Below are positions 26,181-35,320 of a stretch of 64,000 nucleotides of DNA, in pieces. Below the pieces are notes generated by a model, which did no database searches, was not told where the DNA came from, and worked only from the letters and a program-made list of their open reading frames with translations. This DNA is from Clostridia bacterium (lineage in GTDB: Bacteria > Bacillota > Clostridia > Lachnospirales > Lachnospiraceae): NCBI GenBank assembly GCA_910576205.1, contig CAJTHL010000014.1, forward strand, positions 85,819 to 149,818, written 5' to 3'. The position numbers and the translations under genes were made by a program. Within the stretch, counting starts at the first letter, position 1; each line of letters opens with the position of its first letter.

Positions 26181-27029
26181 TTAAAGTCCCAGGTGATACC
26201 CTTTGTTCAGGAAATCCTCGGCCTCCTCCAGGGTGCGCTGGGTGCGGTCGTGATCCAGCAGGGCAATGGAGGCCATCAGGTAATTGATGATAACCATGGG
26301 GGCCACAAAAGAATTTTTTATAGAAACGCTGTTGACAGAACAGGGGATAATAAGGTCTCCATAGCTTTCCACGGCCTTGTAATCGTTGGATGTAAAGAGG
26401 ATGATTTTCACATTTCTCTTTTTCAGCCACAGTATCAGGTTGGCCGCTGTCTTGGAATAGCGTGGAAACAGAAAGGCTACACAGGCGTCCGACGAATTGC
26501 AGCCGGCCAGTTCTTCCGGAAACAGCATACCGGCGGATTGAATCAAGCGGACATTGGGGCGGATTTGCCCCAGCCGGGAGGTCAGATAATGGGCGAGGGA
26601 AAAGGAGCTGCGAAGCCCCAACACATAAATGTTCCGGGAATCGTTGATGAGATGGATGGTTCTGGAAACAAGATCGGGAGCTATACCTGCCACGGTTTCC
26701 GTGATGTCCTGGATATCGCTTTGCACAATCTGATTCAAGAGCTGGTCGTTTGCTGCGGCAAAGACCGACAGGTTGTTGAGCCGCTCCGGAAGGCTTACCT
26801 TGCTGATAAGGCTGCTCTGGATATCTTTTTGCATCTGGGAATAACCAGAGTAGCCCAGAGAGCGGGCGAAACGAATGATGGTGGTAGTGCTGGTGCCGAT
26901 CTGCGCAGCCGCGTCCTCCAGGGTGAGAAAAGCCATGCGGTCCTCGTGACTGCGGTAATACTGGGCGACCATCTGCTGGGAATGGGTCATGGTTTCGTAG
27001 GTGTGATTGATTTTCTCGAAAAAAGACAT
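26181..27029 (-). CDS. RpiR/MurR-family transcriptional regulator
   Basis: 282 aa. The N-terminal HTH_6 domain (about 1-80) contains TLEDAAAQIGTSTTTIIRFA and LGYSGYSQMQ, diagnostic of RpiR proteins. The C-terminal SIS domain (about 125-260), with NIYVLGLRSSFSLAHYLT, usually binds a sugar phosphate. The gene faces away from the TRAP operon across a 356-bp AT-rich gap and converges with the enolase-like gene. It is the obvious candidate to control the catabolic locus. Confidence 0.9.
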   Translation of the reverse strand: MSFFEKINHTYETMTHSQQMVAQYYRSHEDRMAFLTLEDAAAQIGTSTTTIIRFARSLGYSGYSQMQKDIQSSLISKVSLPERLNNLSVFAAANDQLLNQIVQSDIQDITETVAGIAPDLVSRTIHLINDSRNIYVLGLRSSFSLAHYLTSRLGQIRPNVRLIQSAGMLFPEELAGCNSSDACVAFLFPRYSKTAANLILWLKKRNVKIILFTSNDYKAVESYGDLIIPCSVNSVSIKNSFVAPMVIINYLMASIALLDHDRTQRTLEEAEDFLNKGYHLGL

Positions 27030-27250
27030 AGGCGGCTCCTTGCTCTGTAAAAGGTAAATAAACTAAAAAAATAATAACATAGTCGGGAGGCAAAGGCAAG
27101 TTTATTTGCTGTCTGACATGGTTTCTGACAGAAATGGAAAGGATAAAAAGTATTTAATACAATTTATTTTATGAAATATAGGAGAATTATAGAATGTTTT
27201 AAGGGATTTTTTTGTAAATAAAAACGAAAAAAAGAATTTTTATGAAAGAC

Positions 27251-27279
27251 TTGACAGGTATTTTGTAGAATATTATACT
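27251..27279 (+). promoter_or_regulatory. Promoter of the TRAP transporter operon
   Basis: TTGACA (27251-27256), 17-bp spacer, TATACT (27274-27279), about 105 bp before the dctP-like start. The rest of the 27030-27385 gap is AT-rich. A small palindrome GTATTTAATAC lies at 27150-27160. Confidence 0.8.
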
Positions 27280-27385
27280 ATTTATATAAATGATGTAGGA
27301 ATTTATACATTACCATGCAAATGCCTGGAGAAATCCGGGTTGATGATAAAGAAACATAAGGCTTTGCGGAGGAAAGGAGAACAAT

Positions 27386-28477
27386 ATGAAAAAGAATCAG
27401 TTGCTAAAACAAATTGCGGCCATTTTAATGGCAGGAATGATGGTGGCGGGGCTTGGGGCCTGTGGGAAATCCCAGCCGGAAAATACGGATACCCCCCGGG
27501 AAAGCCAGACGGAGGAATCGGTCAGGTCAGAAACTCCGGGAAACAGCGGCGCACAGGATGCTTCCGGCGCAGAGGTGGTAATCAAGCTGGCCCACAATCT
27601 CACCATCGGCGGTACAGAGGATGAGGCTGTAAACAGATTTGCGGAGCTGGTGGCGGAGAAAACCAATGGGGCTGTGGTAGTGCAGGTGTACGGCGGCGGC
27701 CAGCTGGGCGATGAGACAGACCTGCTGGAAGGCCTTCAGCTTGGCACCGTGGACGCCTGTCTTTCCACAAGCGCCTATCTCTCCAACCTGGTTCCCCAGT
27801 ACGCGCTTCTGGATGCGCCCTTCCTTTTTGATGACCTGACGGATGTGCGGGCAAAGCTGGAAGGCGAGGCAGGGGATAAGCTGAAGGAAGAGCTGTTAAG
27901 CCAGCAGAATATGCGTGTTCTGGGATTCTGGAATTCCGGCTTCCGGGTAATGCTTACAAAGAGCGCGGCCATTACCTCCCTGGAGGATATCCAGAAACGC
28001 AAGATGCGCGCGCCGGAGGTTCCGGTTTATATTGATATGTTCGAGGCCCTTGGAGCAGCGCCCACGGCCATTCCTTTTAGTGAGGTGTATACCTCCATCA
28101 ACTCCGGCGTGGTGGACGGCGTAGAGGTCTGCGCGGAGGAGATGTATACTATGAAGTTCCATGAGGTTGGAAAATATATTGCAAAGACCAACCATATTTT
28201 TTCCACCATGATTCCTATCATCAGCGAGAAGGTATTCAGCTCTCTTACCGTGGAGCAGCAGACGGCAGTTCTTGAGGCGGCGGCAGAGGCCACGGAATAT
28301 GAGTGGGAGATCTTTGAGGAAGCCGACGTACACGCGCTTAAGGAGATGGAAGCGTCCGGCGTGGAGGTAAGCGACCTGACCGACCGGGAAGACTGGGTGG
28401 AGGCGTGCATAGGGCTGCAGGATCAGTATGCGCAGGAGGCGGACGCGCAGGATCTTCTGGATCTGCTTCGCAAATAA
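27386..28477 (+). CDS. TRAP transporter solute-binding lipoprotein (DctP family)
   Basis: 363 aa. Lipobox LGAC with C26 for lipidation, then a low-complexity linker (to about residue 60). The DctP fold is recognised by LAHNLTIGGTEDEAVNRFAE, VYGGGQLGDETDLLEGLQLG, and FWNSGFRVMLT with the conserved Arg that pairs with a ligand carboxylate; RAPEVPVYIDMFEALGAAPT and PFSEVYTSINSGVVDG follow. The ligand is therefore probably an organic acid. First gene of dctPQM plus the URO-D-like gene. Confidence 0.93.
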   Translation: MKKNQLLKQIAAILMAGMMVAGLGACGKSQPENTDTPRESQTEESVRSETPGNSGAQDASGAEVVIKLAHNLTIGGTEDEAVNRFAELVAEKTNGAVVVQVYGGGQLGDETDLLEGLQLGTVDACLSTSAYLSNLVPQYALLDAPFLFDDLTDVRAKLEGEAGDKLKEELLSQQNMRVLGFWNSGFRVMLTKSAAITSLEDIQKRKMRAPEVPVYIDMFEALGAAPTAIPFSEVYTSINSGVVDGVEVCAEEMYTMKFHEVGKYIAKTNHIFSTMIPIISEKVFSSLTVEQQTAVLEAAAEATEYEWEIFEEADVHALKEMEASGVEVSDLTDREDWVEACIGLQDQYAQEADAQDLLDLLRK

Positions 28478-28514
28478 TACCTGTACGAGACAGGGAAAAT
28501 GGAGAGGGTAGCCT

Positions 28515-29018
28515 ATGAAGAAATTTTTTGACATACTTGAAAAACTGGTGGAGTGGGTATCGGTAATACTTCTGCTTATATGCGTTGCATCCTCCCTGAT
28601 TCAGGTGGTGAGCAGGACGCTCTTAAACAATCCGCTTTTGTGGTGTGAGGAGATGGCCCGCTTTTCCGGGGTGTGGATGATTATGTGGGCCATGGGACTG
28701 ATTTTTAAGGCCAGAGGCCATATTGAGGTGGATTTTTTCTACTCCCATATGCCAAAAGCCATGCAGAAATATCTGGATATACTAAATGATGTTATTACCA
28801 TTGTCTTGATGGTCTGCTTCACCTGTTTTGCGGTACAGCTTATGATGAATGGCACAGGGACAAAATCCCCCTCTCTGAGGCTTCCCATGAGCGTGATCTA
28901 CAGCGGCGTCGTGGCCGGGGCAGGGATTTCCGTTCTCTTTGCCATATATGCCACGGTGAATCACACAAAAGAGATTCTCTTCCAGAAGCATGCGCCGGAA
29001 AGGAAGGTGGAAAAATGA
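28515..29018 (+). CDS. TRAP transporter small permease (DctQ family)
   Basis: 167 aa with four hydrophobic segments and the family signature WCEEMARFSGVWMIMWAMGL. It forms the membrane unit with the large permease, whose start overlaps its end by 4 bp. Shine-Dalgarno GGAGAGGG. Confidence 0.92.
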   Translation: MKKFFDILEKLVEWVSVILLLICVASSLIQVVSRTLLNNPLLWCEEMARFSGVWMIMWAMGLIFKARGHIEVDFFYSHMPKAMQKYLDILNDVITIVLMVCFTCFAVQLMMNGTGTKSPSLRLPMSVIYSGVVAGAGISVLFAIYATVNHTKEILFQKHAPERKVEK

Positions 29019-30292
29019 GTACGCCCTGTCTGGTTCTGATTATTGCATTCTTTGTGTTTATGATTATGGGAATGCCCCTGGCTATAGCAATCGGGGCTTC
29101 CTCCCTGATTTCCCTGATGACGGCAGGGCTTCCGGGGCTTTTGATTACCCAGCGGACCTTTTACCAGCTGAACTCCTTCTCCCTTATGGCGATTCCCATT
29201 TTTATTCTGGCCGGAGAGATTATGGATCATGCGGGAATCACCAGGTCCATTGTCCGGTTTGCCTCGGCCCTGATCGGCCATATCCGGGCCGGTCTTGCCC
29301 AGGTGACGGTGTTGGCCTCCATGCTGATGGCCGGCGTGTCCGGCTCTGCGGCTGCGGACGCCTCCGCTCTTGGTTCCATGCTGATCCCCTCCATGGTGGA
29401 TGAGGGGTATCCCGCGGACTTTGCCGTGGCCGTGGTGGCGGCCGCCAATACCATTGGCCCCATTATCCCGCCCTCCATTATGATGATTATTTATGGCTCC
29501 ATGACAGGGGTGTCCATCGGCTCTATGTTTATGGGAGGAATCCTTCCGGGGATCCTGTTTGGCGTCTCCCTTATGGTGGTGATCGGCCTTACCAGTCGCA
29601 ACCGGGACATTCCCAAGCATAAGAGGGCGACCTTAAAGCAGATCGGAAAGGCTTTTATGGGAGCTCTGGGAGCTCTGGTTATGCCGGTGATTATCCTGGG
29701 AGGAATCCTGACAGGGTGGTTTACGCCTACGGAATCCGGGGTTATCGCCATTGCCTATGCGCTGCTTTACGGATTTGTAAAAAGAACGCTTCACATCAGG
29801 GATCTGAAGGTGATTTTTCTGAACGCCGCCAAGAGCTCCGTTACGCCCATGTTTCTGATCGGCATTGCCGCGGTGATGGGATGGGTGTTTGCAAACAATG
29901 ATCTTCCGGCGCTGGTGGGTTCCGTGTTCAGCAGCATTACCAGCTCCCCTGCTGTGTTTATGGCTTTATGCTGGGCTTTTTACCTCTTCCTGGGGATGTT
30001 TATGGAGGATACGGCGGCAATGATTATCATGGTCCCGATTTTTGCGCCCCTGGCGGCCACCTACGGTATCGACGCCGTTCACTTTGGCGTGTTTACGGTG
30101 GTAACTATGCTGATCGGATGCATTACGCCGCCTGTGGGAATGCTGCTGTTTGTGGCCAGCGCCATTGGAAAGATCAAGGTTTCCCAGGTGTACCGCAGTA
30201 TTATTCCCATGGTGATTGTGCTTGCCTTTATCGCCCTGGTGATCGCCTTGATTCCGGGAATCGTCACCTGGATTCCCGGCATGCTGATGTGA
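29015..30292 (+). CDS. TRAP transporter large permease (DctM family)
   Basis: 425 aa with 11-13 hydrophobic segments, normal for DctM, the ion-coupled transport subunit. Typical stretches: FFVFMIMGMPLAIAIGASSL, MAIPIFILAGEIMDHAGIT, LMAGVSGSAAADASALGSML and GCITPPVGMLLFVASAI. Translationally coupled to dctQ by ATGA overlap. Confidence 0.95.
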   Translation: MSTPCLVLIIAFFVFMIMGMPLAIAIGASSLISLMTAGLPGLLITQRTFYQLNSFSLMAIPIFILAGEIMDHAGITRSIVRFASALIGHIRAGLAQVTVLASMLMAGVSGSAAADASALGSMLIPSMVDEGYPADFAVAVVAAANTIGPIIPPSIMMIIYGSMTGVSIGSMFMGGILPGILFGVSLMVVIGLTSRNRDIPKHKRATLKQIGKAFMGALGALVMPVIILGGILTGWFTPTESGVIAIAYALLYGFVKRTLHIRDLKVIFLNAAKSSVTPMFLIGIAAVMGWVFANNDLPALVGSVFSSITSSPAVFMALCWAFYLFLGMFMEDTAAMIIMVPIFAPLAATYGIDAVHFGVFTVVTMLIGCITPPVGMLLFVASAIGKIKVSQVYRSIIPMVIVLAFIALVIALIPGIVTWIPGMLM

Positions 30293-30306
30293 TAGGAGGG
30301 CAGAAC

Positions 30307-31494
30307 ATGACATACGAGGAAAGAATCCTGGCAGCTATCCGGGGTGAGGCGGTGGACCGCCTTCCCTTTGTTCCCCGGCTGGACCTGTGGTATAACGGAA
30401 ACAAGAGGAAGGGTACGCTTCCGGATAAATATAAAAACGCTTCCCTTAGGGATATTATTGAGGAGCTTGACGTGGGATATCACTGCAATGTGCCTAATTT
30501 CAGCACCCTGGAGCAGGAGGATGACAATGCCCATGTAGGCCTTGGCATTTATAAGACCCTGTCGGTGTTCTATGACCCGGTGGTGGATGTGGAATACACA
30601 GTGACCCATGAAGAGGGAAAAACCACGACAGTCTACCAGACGCCTTACGGTCCCCTGACAACGGCGACCTATCTGGACGACAAAATGGTGCGGGAGGGGA
30701 TTAACCAGCCCATTATCATGAAGCCGGCCATTGAATGTCTGGAAGATTACAGGAAGGTGGGGTATGTTTTCGATCATATTGCTATCAGGCCCCGCTTCTC
30801 CTACTATGACCGGATGAAGGAGCTTGTGGGGGATAGGGGCATTGTGACGGGATTCCAGTATGAGGGCGGTTCCCCCATGCACGGAATCTTAAAGGAAATG
30901 TCCCAGTTTGAGCATTTCTGGTTTGATTTTTACGACAACATTGAGGTGGTGGAGGAGTGCTGCGACCATATGCGGCCGGTATTGCGGGAGATGGTGAAGG
31001 TGATGGCGGAGTGCGAATCCCCGGTTTTGTACTGCGGGGCCAACTATGACGCCATGACCACCAACCCCAACCTGTTCCGGGATTATATTACGGAGGATCT
31101 CAAATGGTGCTCGGATTATCTGCACAGCAAGGGGAAGCTTTGCCTGACCCATACGGACGGGGAAAATTTTATGCTCCTTGAGGAGTATAAAAAGGCGGAA
31201 ATCGATATTGCGGACAGCGTGACCCCGGCACCCATGACAAAGCTTGGCCTGTCTGATTACAGGGAGGCCTTTGGCAGGGATATCTGCATTTTCGGAGGAA
31301 TCTGCGCCATCAGCGTTATGGAGGAATCCATGAGCGACTATGAGTTTGAAAAGTATGTGGATACGGTTCTTACGGATATCGGGGACGGCAGGAAGATCGT
31401 CTTAAGCGTGGCGGACTCCACGCCCCCGGGAGCAAAATGGGAGCGGATCGAATACCTGAATAAAAAGTGCAGGGAGTTTGGACCCGTGAAGTAA
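30307..31494 (+). CDS. Uroporphyrinogen decarboxylase-family protein (probably not heme synthesis)
   Basis: 395 aa from ATG 30307 with Shine-Dalgarno TAGGAGGGC. The URO-D fold is seen from RLPFVPRLDLWYNGNKRK, FQYEGGSPMHGIL, LTHTDGENFMLLEEYKKAE and IFGGICAISVMEE. True HemE has an Arg-rich N-terminal signature that is absent, and similar proteins (MtaA/MtbA and O-demethylation partners) act as methyl-cobamide transferases. It is the last gene of the TRAP operon before a terminator, so it likely processes the imported compound. No corrinoid protein gene is adjacent, so the reaction is unknown. Confidence 0.8.
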   Translation: MTYEERILAAIRGEAVDRLPFVPRLDLWYNGNKRKGTLPDKYKNASLRDIIEELDVGYHCNVPNFSTLEQEDDNAHVGLGIYKTLSVFYDPVVDVEYTVTHEEGKTTTVYQTPYGPLTTATYLDDKMVREGINQPIIMKPAIECLEDYRKVGYVFDHIAIRPRFSYYDRMKELVGDRGIVTGFQYEGGSPMHGILKEMSQFEHFWFDFYDNIEVVEECCDHMRPVLREMVKVMAECESPVLYCGANYDAMTTNPNLFRDYITEDLKWCSDYLHSKGKLCLTHTDGENFMLLEEYKKAEIDIADSVTPAPMTKLGLSDYREAFGRDICIFGGICAISVMEESMSDYEFEKYVDTVLTDIGDGRKIVLSVADSTPPGAKWERIEYLNKKCREFGPVK

Positions 31495-31520
31495 CCTGAT
31501 ACAGATAGATGATTTTTTGT

Positions 31521-31560
31521 AAAAAAGGCCTGGAAGACTGCGGTTTTCCGGGTCTTTTTA
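31521..31560 (+). terminator. Intrinsic terminator of the TRAP operon
   Basis: GGCCTGGAA (31527-31535) pairs with TTCCGGGTC (31546-31554), with two G-U pairs, and is followed by TTTTT. Confidence 0.75.
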
Positions 31561-31631
31561 TGCGAAAAAGGCTTGCTATTTTTACCGGTGAAAGGTATAA
31601 TTTTCCGGTACTGGAAGAAAGGATTGGAAAA

Positions 31632-32585
31632 ATGACGCTTGAAAAACCCCCGCTTATAATTTTAACCGGCCCCACAGCCACAGGCAAGAGCAGGCTTTCC
31701 ATCCGTCTGGCAAAAGCCATTGGCGGAGAGATTATCTCGGCAGATTCCATGCAGGTGTACCGGCATATGGATATCGGTTCGGCCAAAATCCGGCCGGAGG
31801 AGATGGGAGGAATCCGTCATTTTCTGGTGGATGTGCTGGAGCCCTGGGAGGAATTTCACGTGGTGCGGTTCCAGAAGATGGCAAAGGCGGCTATGACGGA
31901 TATTTATGCCAGAGGAAAGATGCCTGTTCTGGTGGGCGGCACAGGCTTTTATATCCAGGCCGTGCTTTACGACATTGATTTCACGGAAAACCAGCGGCAG
32001 ACGAGGATCCGGGAGAGGCTTGAGCGGCTGGCGGCGGAGGAAGGCCCTCAGGCGCTTCATGAACGGCTGCGGCAGGTGGATTTTCTGTCTGCGGAAATCA
32101 TCCATGCCAACAATGTAAAGCGGGTTATCCGGGCGCTGGAATTTTATGAGCTGACTGGGGAGCCCATTTCCCGCCATAATGCAGAGCAGCGGCAGAAGGA
32201 ATCCCCTTACCAATCGGCTTATTTTGTCCTCCACGACGACCGGGAATACCTCTACCGGTGTATTGACAGCCGGGTGGACAAAATGCTGGAGCAGGGGCTT
32301 GTGGAGGAAGTGGAGGCTTTGAAAAAACTTGGCTGCACCCGGGAAATGGTGTCCATGCAGGGCCTTGGCTATAAGGAAATCCTGGACTATCTGGACGGGA
32401 AACGCACCCTGGAGGAGGCCGTTTACACTTTGAAACGGGACACCCGCCATTTCGCCAAGCGGCAGATCACCTGGTTTAAGCGGGAGCGGGACGTGATCTG
32501 GATGGATAAACGGGATTTTGACAGGGACGATGAAAAAATACTGGAAAATATGCTGGGGATTCTTGAAAAGCGTGGGATGATCTGA
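31632..32585 (+). CDS. miaA: tRNA dimethylallyltransferase MiaA
   Basis: 317 aa from ATG 31632; codons upstream cross the TRAP terminator and are rejected. The enzyme adds a dimethylallyl group to A37 of tRNAs reading UNN codons. P-loop GPTATGKSRLSIRLA; substrate motifs SADSMQVYRHMDIGSAK, VGGTGFYIQAVLYDIDF, RVIRALEFYE and MQGLGYKEI are all present. In many Firmicutes it lies near mutSL and the ynbB-type gene, as here. Confidence 0.97.
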   Translation: MTLEKPPLIILTGPTATGKSRLSIRLAKAIGGEIISADSMQVYRHMDIGSAKIRPEEMGGIRHFLVDVLEPWEEFHVVRFQKMAKAAMTDIYARGKMPVLVGGTGFYIQAVLYDIDFTENQRQTRIRERLERLAAEEGPQALHERLRQVDFLSAEIIHANNVKRVIRALEFYELTGEPISRHNAEQRQKESPYQSAYFVLHDDREYLYRCIDSRVDKMLEQGLVEEVEALKKLGCTREMVSMQGLGYKEILDYLDGKRTLEEAVYTLKRDTRHFAKRQITWFKRERDVIWMDKRDFDRDDEKILENMLGILEKRGMI

Positions 32586-32672
32586 GGAAATTTTATCTCT
32601 GGCAAAGAAAATCCCGTTTTCTTTTTCCCCACAGGGGGAAGTGCCGACGGAAAGAGTTGAAAAGAGGAGAAG

Positions 32673-33983
32673 ATGGTGAATACGGAATATACAGAAAAGC
32701 AGCTTCAGACAGAGTGGTTATACAAAGAGCTGGGCATTGGTTCCCGGGTCTATGCATTGGGAAAACAGATTGAGGAAGAACTTAAGGGTCGGTTTGCGCT
32801 CATTGATGAAAATGTGGAGTACAATCAGATGAAGGTGCTTCATGCCATGCAGAAATGCCGGGTGGACGCCTCCTGCTTTGCGGCCACTAGCGGGTACGGC
32901 TACAATGACTATGGCAGGGACAAGCTGGAGGAGGTGTACGCTGCGGTTTTTCACGGGGAGGATGCCCTGGTGCGGCCCCAGATCGCCTGTGGCACCCATG
33001 CGCTGGCCGTGGCGCTTTCCGGGAACCTGCGGCCGGGGGACGAGCTTCTCTCCCCGGTGGGAAAGCCCTATGACACCCTGGAGGAGGTCATAGGCATCCG
33101 TCCCTCGGGCGGCTCCCTGGCAGAGTACGGGGTCACTTATAAACAGGTGGATCTGCTTCCGGACGGAAGTTTTGACTATGCGAATATAGAGAAGGCCCTG
33201 GGGGAGAAAACGCGCATGGTGACCATTCAGCGTTCCAAGGGCTATCAGACGCGCCCTACCCTGTCCGTAGACAGAATCGGGGAGCTGATTGCATTTATAA
33301 AGGAAAGAAAGCCAGATGTGATCTGCATGGTGGACAACTGCTACGGGGAATTCGTGGAGCGGAAGGAGCCTGTGGAAGTGGGGGCGGATCTCTGTGTGGG
33401 CTCCCTTATCAAAAATCCCGGCGGCGGGCTGGCTCCTATCGGCGGCTATATTGTGGGGAAAAAGCAGTATGTGGAGAACGCGGCTTACCGTCTGTCCTCC
33501 CCGGGGCTTGGAAAGGAGGTTGGGGCCTCTCTGGGAGTGCTGCCAGACTTCTATCAGGGCCTGTTTCTGGCGCCCTCCGTGGTAGGAGGCGCGCTGAAGG
33601 GAGCTGTATTTGCGGCCAATATCTACGAACGGCTGGGATTTTCCGTGCTTCCGGACGGCAGGGAGAGCCGCCACGATATTATCCAGGCGGTGACCTTTGG
33701 AACGCCCCAGGGCGTAATCGCCTTCTGCCAGGGCATCCAGGCGGCTGCTCCGGTGGACAGCTATGTGACGCCGGAGCCCTGGGCCATGCCAGGCTATGAC
33801 AGCGACGTGATTATGGCGGCCGGAGCCTTTGTCCAGGGCTCTTCCATTGAGCTGTCTGCGGACGGCCCCATAAAGCCCCCCTACTCCGTGTATTTCCAGG
33901 GTGGTCTGACCTGGCAGCACGCAAAATGCGGGATTCTGATGTCCCTGCAGAAAATGGTGGAGGCCGGGCTTGTGAAACTGTAA
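32673..33983 (+). CDS. ynbB: PLP-dependent Cys/Met-metabolism-type enzyme (YnbB family)
   Basis: 436 aa. Belongs to the methionine gamma-lyase-like YnbB group, also annotated as aluminium resistance protein. PLP lysine in GSLIKNPGGGLAP; other hallmarks are ATSGYGYNDYGRDKLEEVY, CGTHALAVAL, DNCYGEFVE and the C-terminal PPYSVYFQGGLTWQHAKCGI. The in vivo substrate of the family is not known. It follows miaA, the common arrangement in Clostridia. Confidence 0.92.
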   Translation: MVNTEYTEKQLQTEWLYKELGIGSRVYALGKQIEEELKGRFALIDENVEYNQMKVLHAMQKCRVDASCFAATSGYGYNDYGRDKLEEVYAAVFHGEDALVRPQIACGTHALAVALSGNLRPGDELLSPVGKPYDTLEEVIGIRPSGGSLAEYGVTYKQVDLLPDGSFDYANIEKALGEKTRMVTIQRSKGYQTRPTLSVDRIGELIAFIKERKPDVICMVDNCYGEFVERKEPVEVGADLCVGSLIKNPGGGLAPIGGYIVGKKQYVENAAYRLSSPGLGKEVGASLGVLPDFYQGLFLAPSVVGGALKGAVFAANIYERLGFSVLPDGRESRHDIIQAVTFGTPQGVIAFCQGIQAAAPVDSYVTPEPWAMPGYDSDVIMAAGAFVQGSSIELSADGPIKPPYSVYFQGGLTWQHAKCGILMSLQKMVEAGLVKL

Positions 33984-34015
33984 AAAGCGGATGCGCAACG
34001 AAAATGGAGACTGAT

Positions 34016-35320
34016 ATGGGGGAGCGGAAAGAACCACAGAGGCTTTGGGAGCCGGAAGCTGAAAAGAGAAAGACAAAGAGGAGAAGGATTCTGGTTATCG
34101 GCGGCGGCGCGTCCGGTCTGGTGGCGGCCATTGCGGCAGCCAGAAATGGCGCAAAGGTGACGGTGCTGGAAAAAAATACCCAGGTGGGGAAGAAGCTTCT
34201 GGCTACCGGAAACGGAAAGTGCAATCTGACAAACCGGGATCAGAGGCTTTCCCACTACCACTGTGGGGAACCGGATTTCCCGGGAAAGGCTTTTGAGGCT
34301 TTCGGATATGAGGAAACCCTTGCTTTTTTTAAAGAGCTGGGCATTTATCCCAAAGACAGAAACGGTTACCTCTACCCCTACAGCCAGCAGGCCCAGGCTG
34401 TGGCGGATATCCTCCGCATGGAGGCGGAGGGGCAGAGGGTGAAGCTGGCCTGCAATACAGAGATTCTCGGGATGGAAAAGAGACAGGGACGTTTTTTCGT
34501 GGAAACGCCCGGATGGACTTATGAGGGGGAAGCCTTGATTCTGGCCTGCGGTTCCAGGGCGTCTTCCTTTGGCAGCGGGGACGGATACGCCTATGCCGGA
34601 AGCTTTGGACATCGTATCTGTCCGGTGCTTCCGGCCCTGGTGCAGCTTCGGGGCGGGAAGGACTGGCCCCGCAGGCTTTCGGGTATCCGTCTGGACGCCG
34701 TTGTTTCCCTATATGGAGACGGAAGGCTTCTTGGCAGGAATACGGGAGAGGTGCAGCTGACGGATTACGGACTGTCCGGGATTCCGGTATTTCAGGTGAG
34801 CGGATACGCTTCCTGTGCCCTGGAAAATGGACAGAGGGTGGAGGCGCAGCTTGCCTTTCTCCCGGAGTTTTCCGATTCGGAAAAAAGAGACATGCTCCAA
34901 AGCCTTGTAAAACACGGCGGCGGGAAGCCTCTGGCAGCCTGCCTTGCCGGTCTTTTTCCCCGGAAGCTGATTCCGGTGCTGCTGGAAAGAGCCGGGATGG
35001 AAAAAGGACTTCCGGCCCGGGACATGACAAAGTGGCAGATGGAAGGGCTTTTTAAAGAAATCAGCCATTTTTGCGTACCGGTTACGGGAACCAGCGGATT
35101 TGCCCAGGCCCAGGTCTGCAAAGGAGGCGTGGACGTAAGCCAGGTGGAACCCGGGACTATGGAATCCAGACTGGTGAGGAGGCTTTATTTTGCCGGGGAG
35201 CTTCTGGACGTGGACGGGGACTGCGGCGGATATAACCTGCAGTGGGCCTGGACCAGCGGATATCTGGCCGGGCAGGCTGCGGCGGGAGAGGTTAAGCCAG
35301 AAGGGGTGGAGACGCCATGA
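34016..35320 (+). CDS. FAD-dependent oxidoreductase, HI0933/YhiN family
   Basis: 434 aa from ATG 34016, preferred because TGGAGA is 5-6 nt upstream; longer starts overlap the ynbB end. Dinucleotide motif GGGASGLVAAIAAARNGAKV binds FAD; KKLLATGNGKCNLTNRD is the HI0933 signature, and GELLDVDGDCGGYNLQWAW is the C-terminal FAD contact. Function of the family is not established. Its stop overlaps the next flavoprotein start (ATGA), so they form an operon. Confidence 0.92.
   Translation: MGERKEPQRLWEPEAEKRKTKRRRILVIGGGASGLVAAIAAARNGAKVTVLEKNTQVGKKLLATGNGKCNLTNRDQRLSHYHCGEPDFPGKAFEAFGYEETLAFFKELGIYPKDRNGYLYPYSQQAQAVADILRMEAEGQRVKLACNTEILGMEKRQGRFFVETPGWTYEGEALILACGSRASSFGSGDGYAYAGSFGHRICPVLPALVQLRGGKDWPRRLSGIRLDAVVSLYGDGRLLGRNTGEVQLTDYGLSGIPVFQVSGYASCALENGQRVEAQLAFLPEFSDSEKRDMLQSLVKHGGGKPLAACLAGLFPRKLIPVLLERAGMEKGLPARDMTKWQMEGLFKEISHFCVPVTGTSGFAQAQVCKGGVDVSQVEPGTMESRLVRRLYFAGELLDVDGDCGGYNLQWAWTSGYLAGQAAAGEVKPEGVETP

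Noticed and set aside
32718..34076. Long open frame (452 aa) on the minus strand opposite ynbB
   Set aside because: Frame shadow of a well-conserved plus-strand gene; no motifs, no ribosome site, unnatural composition.
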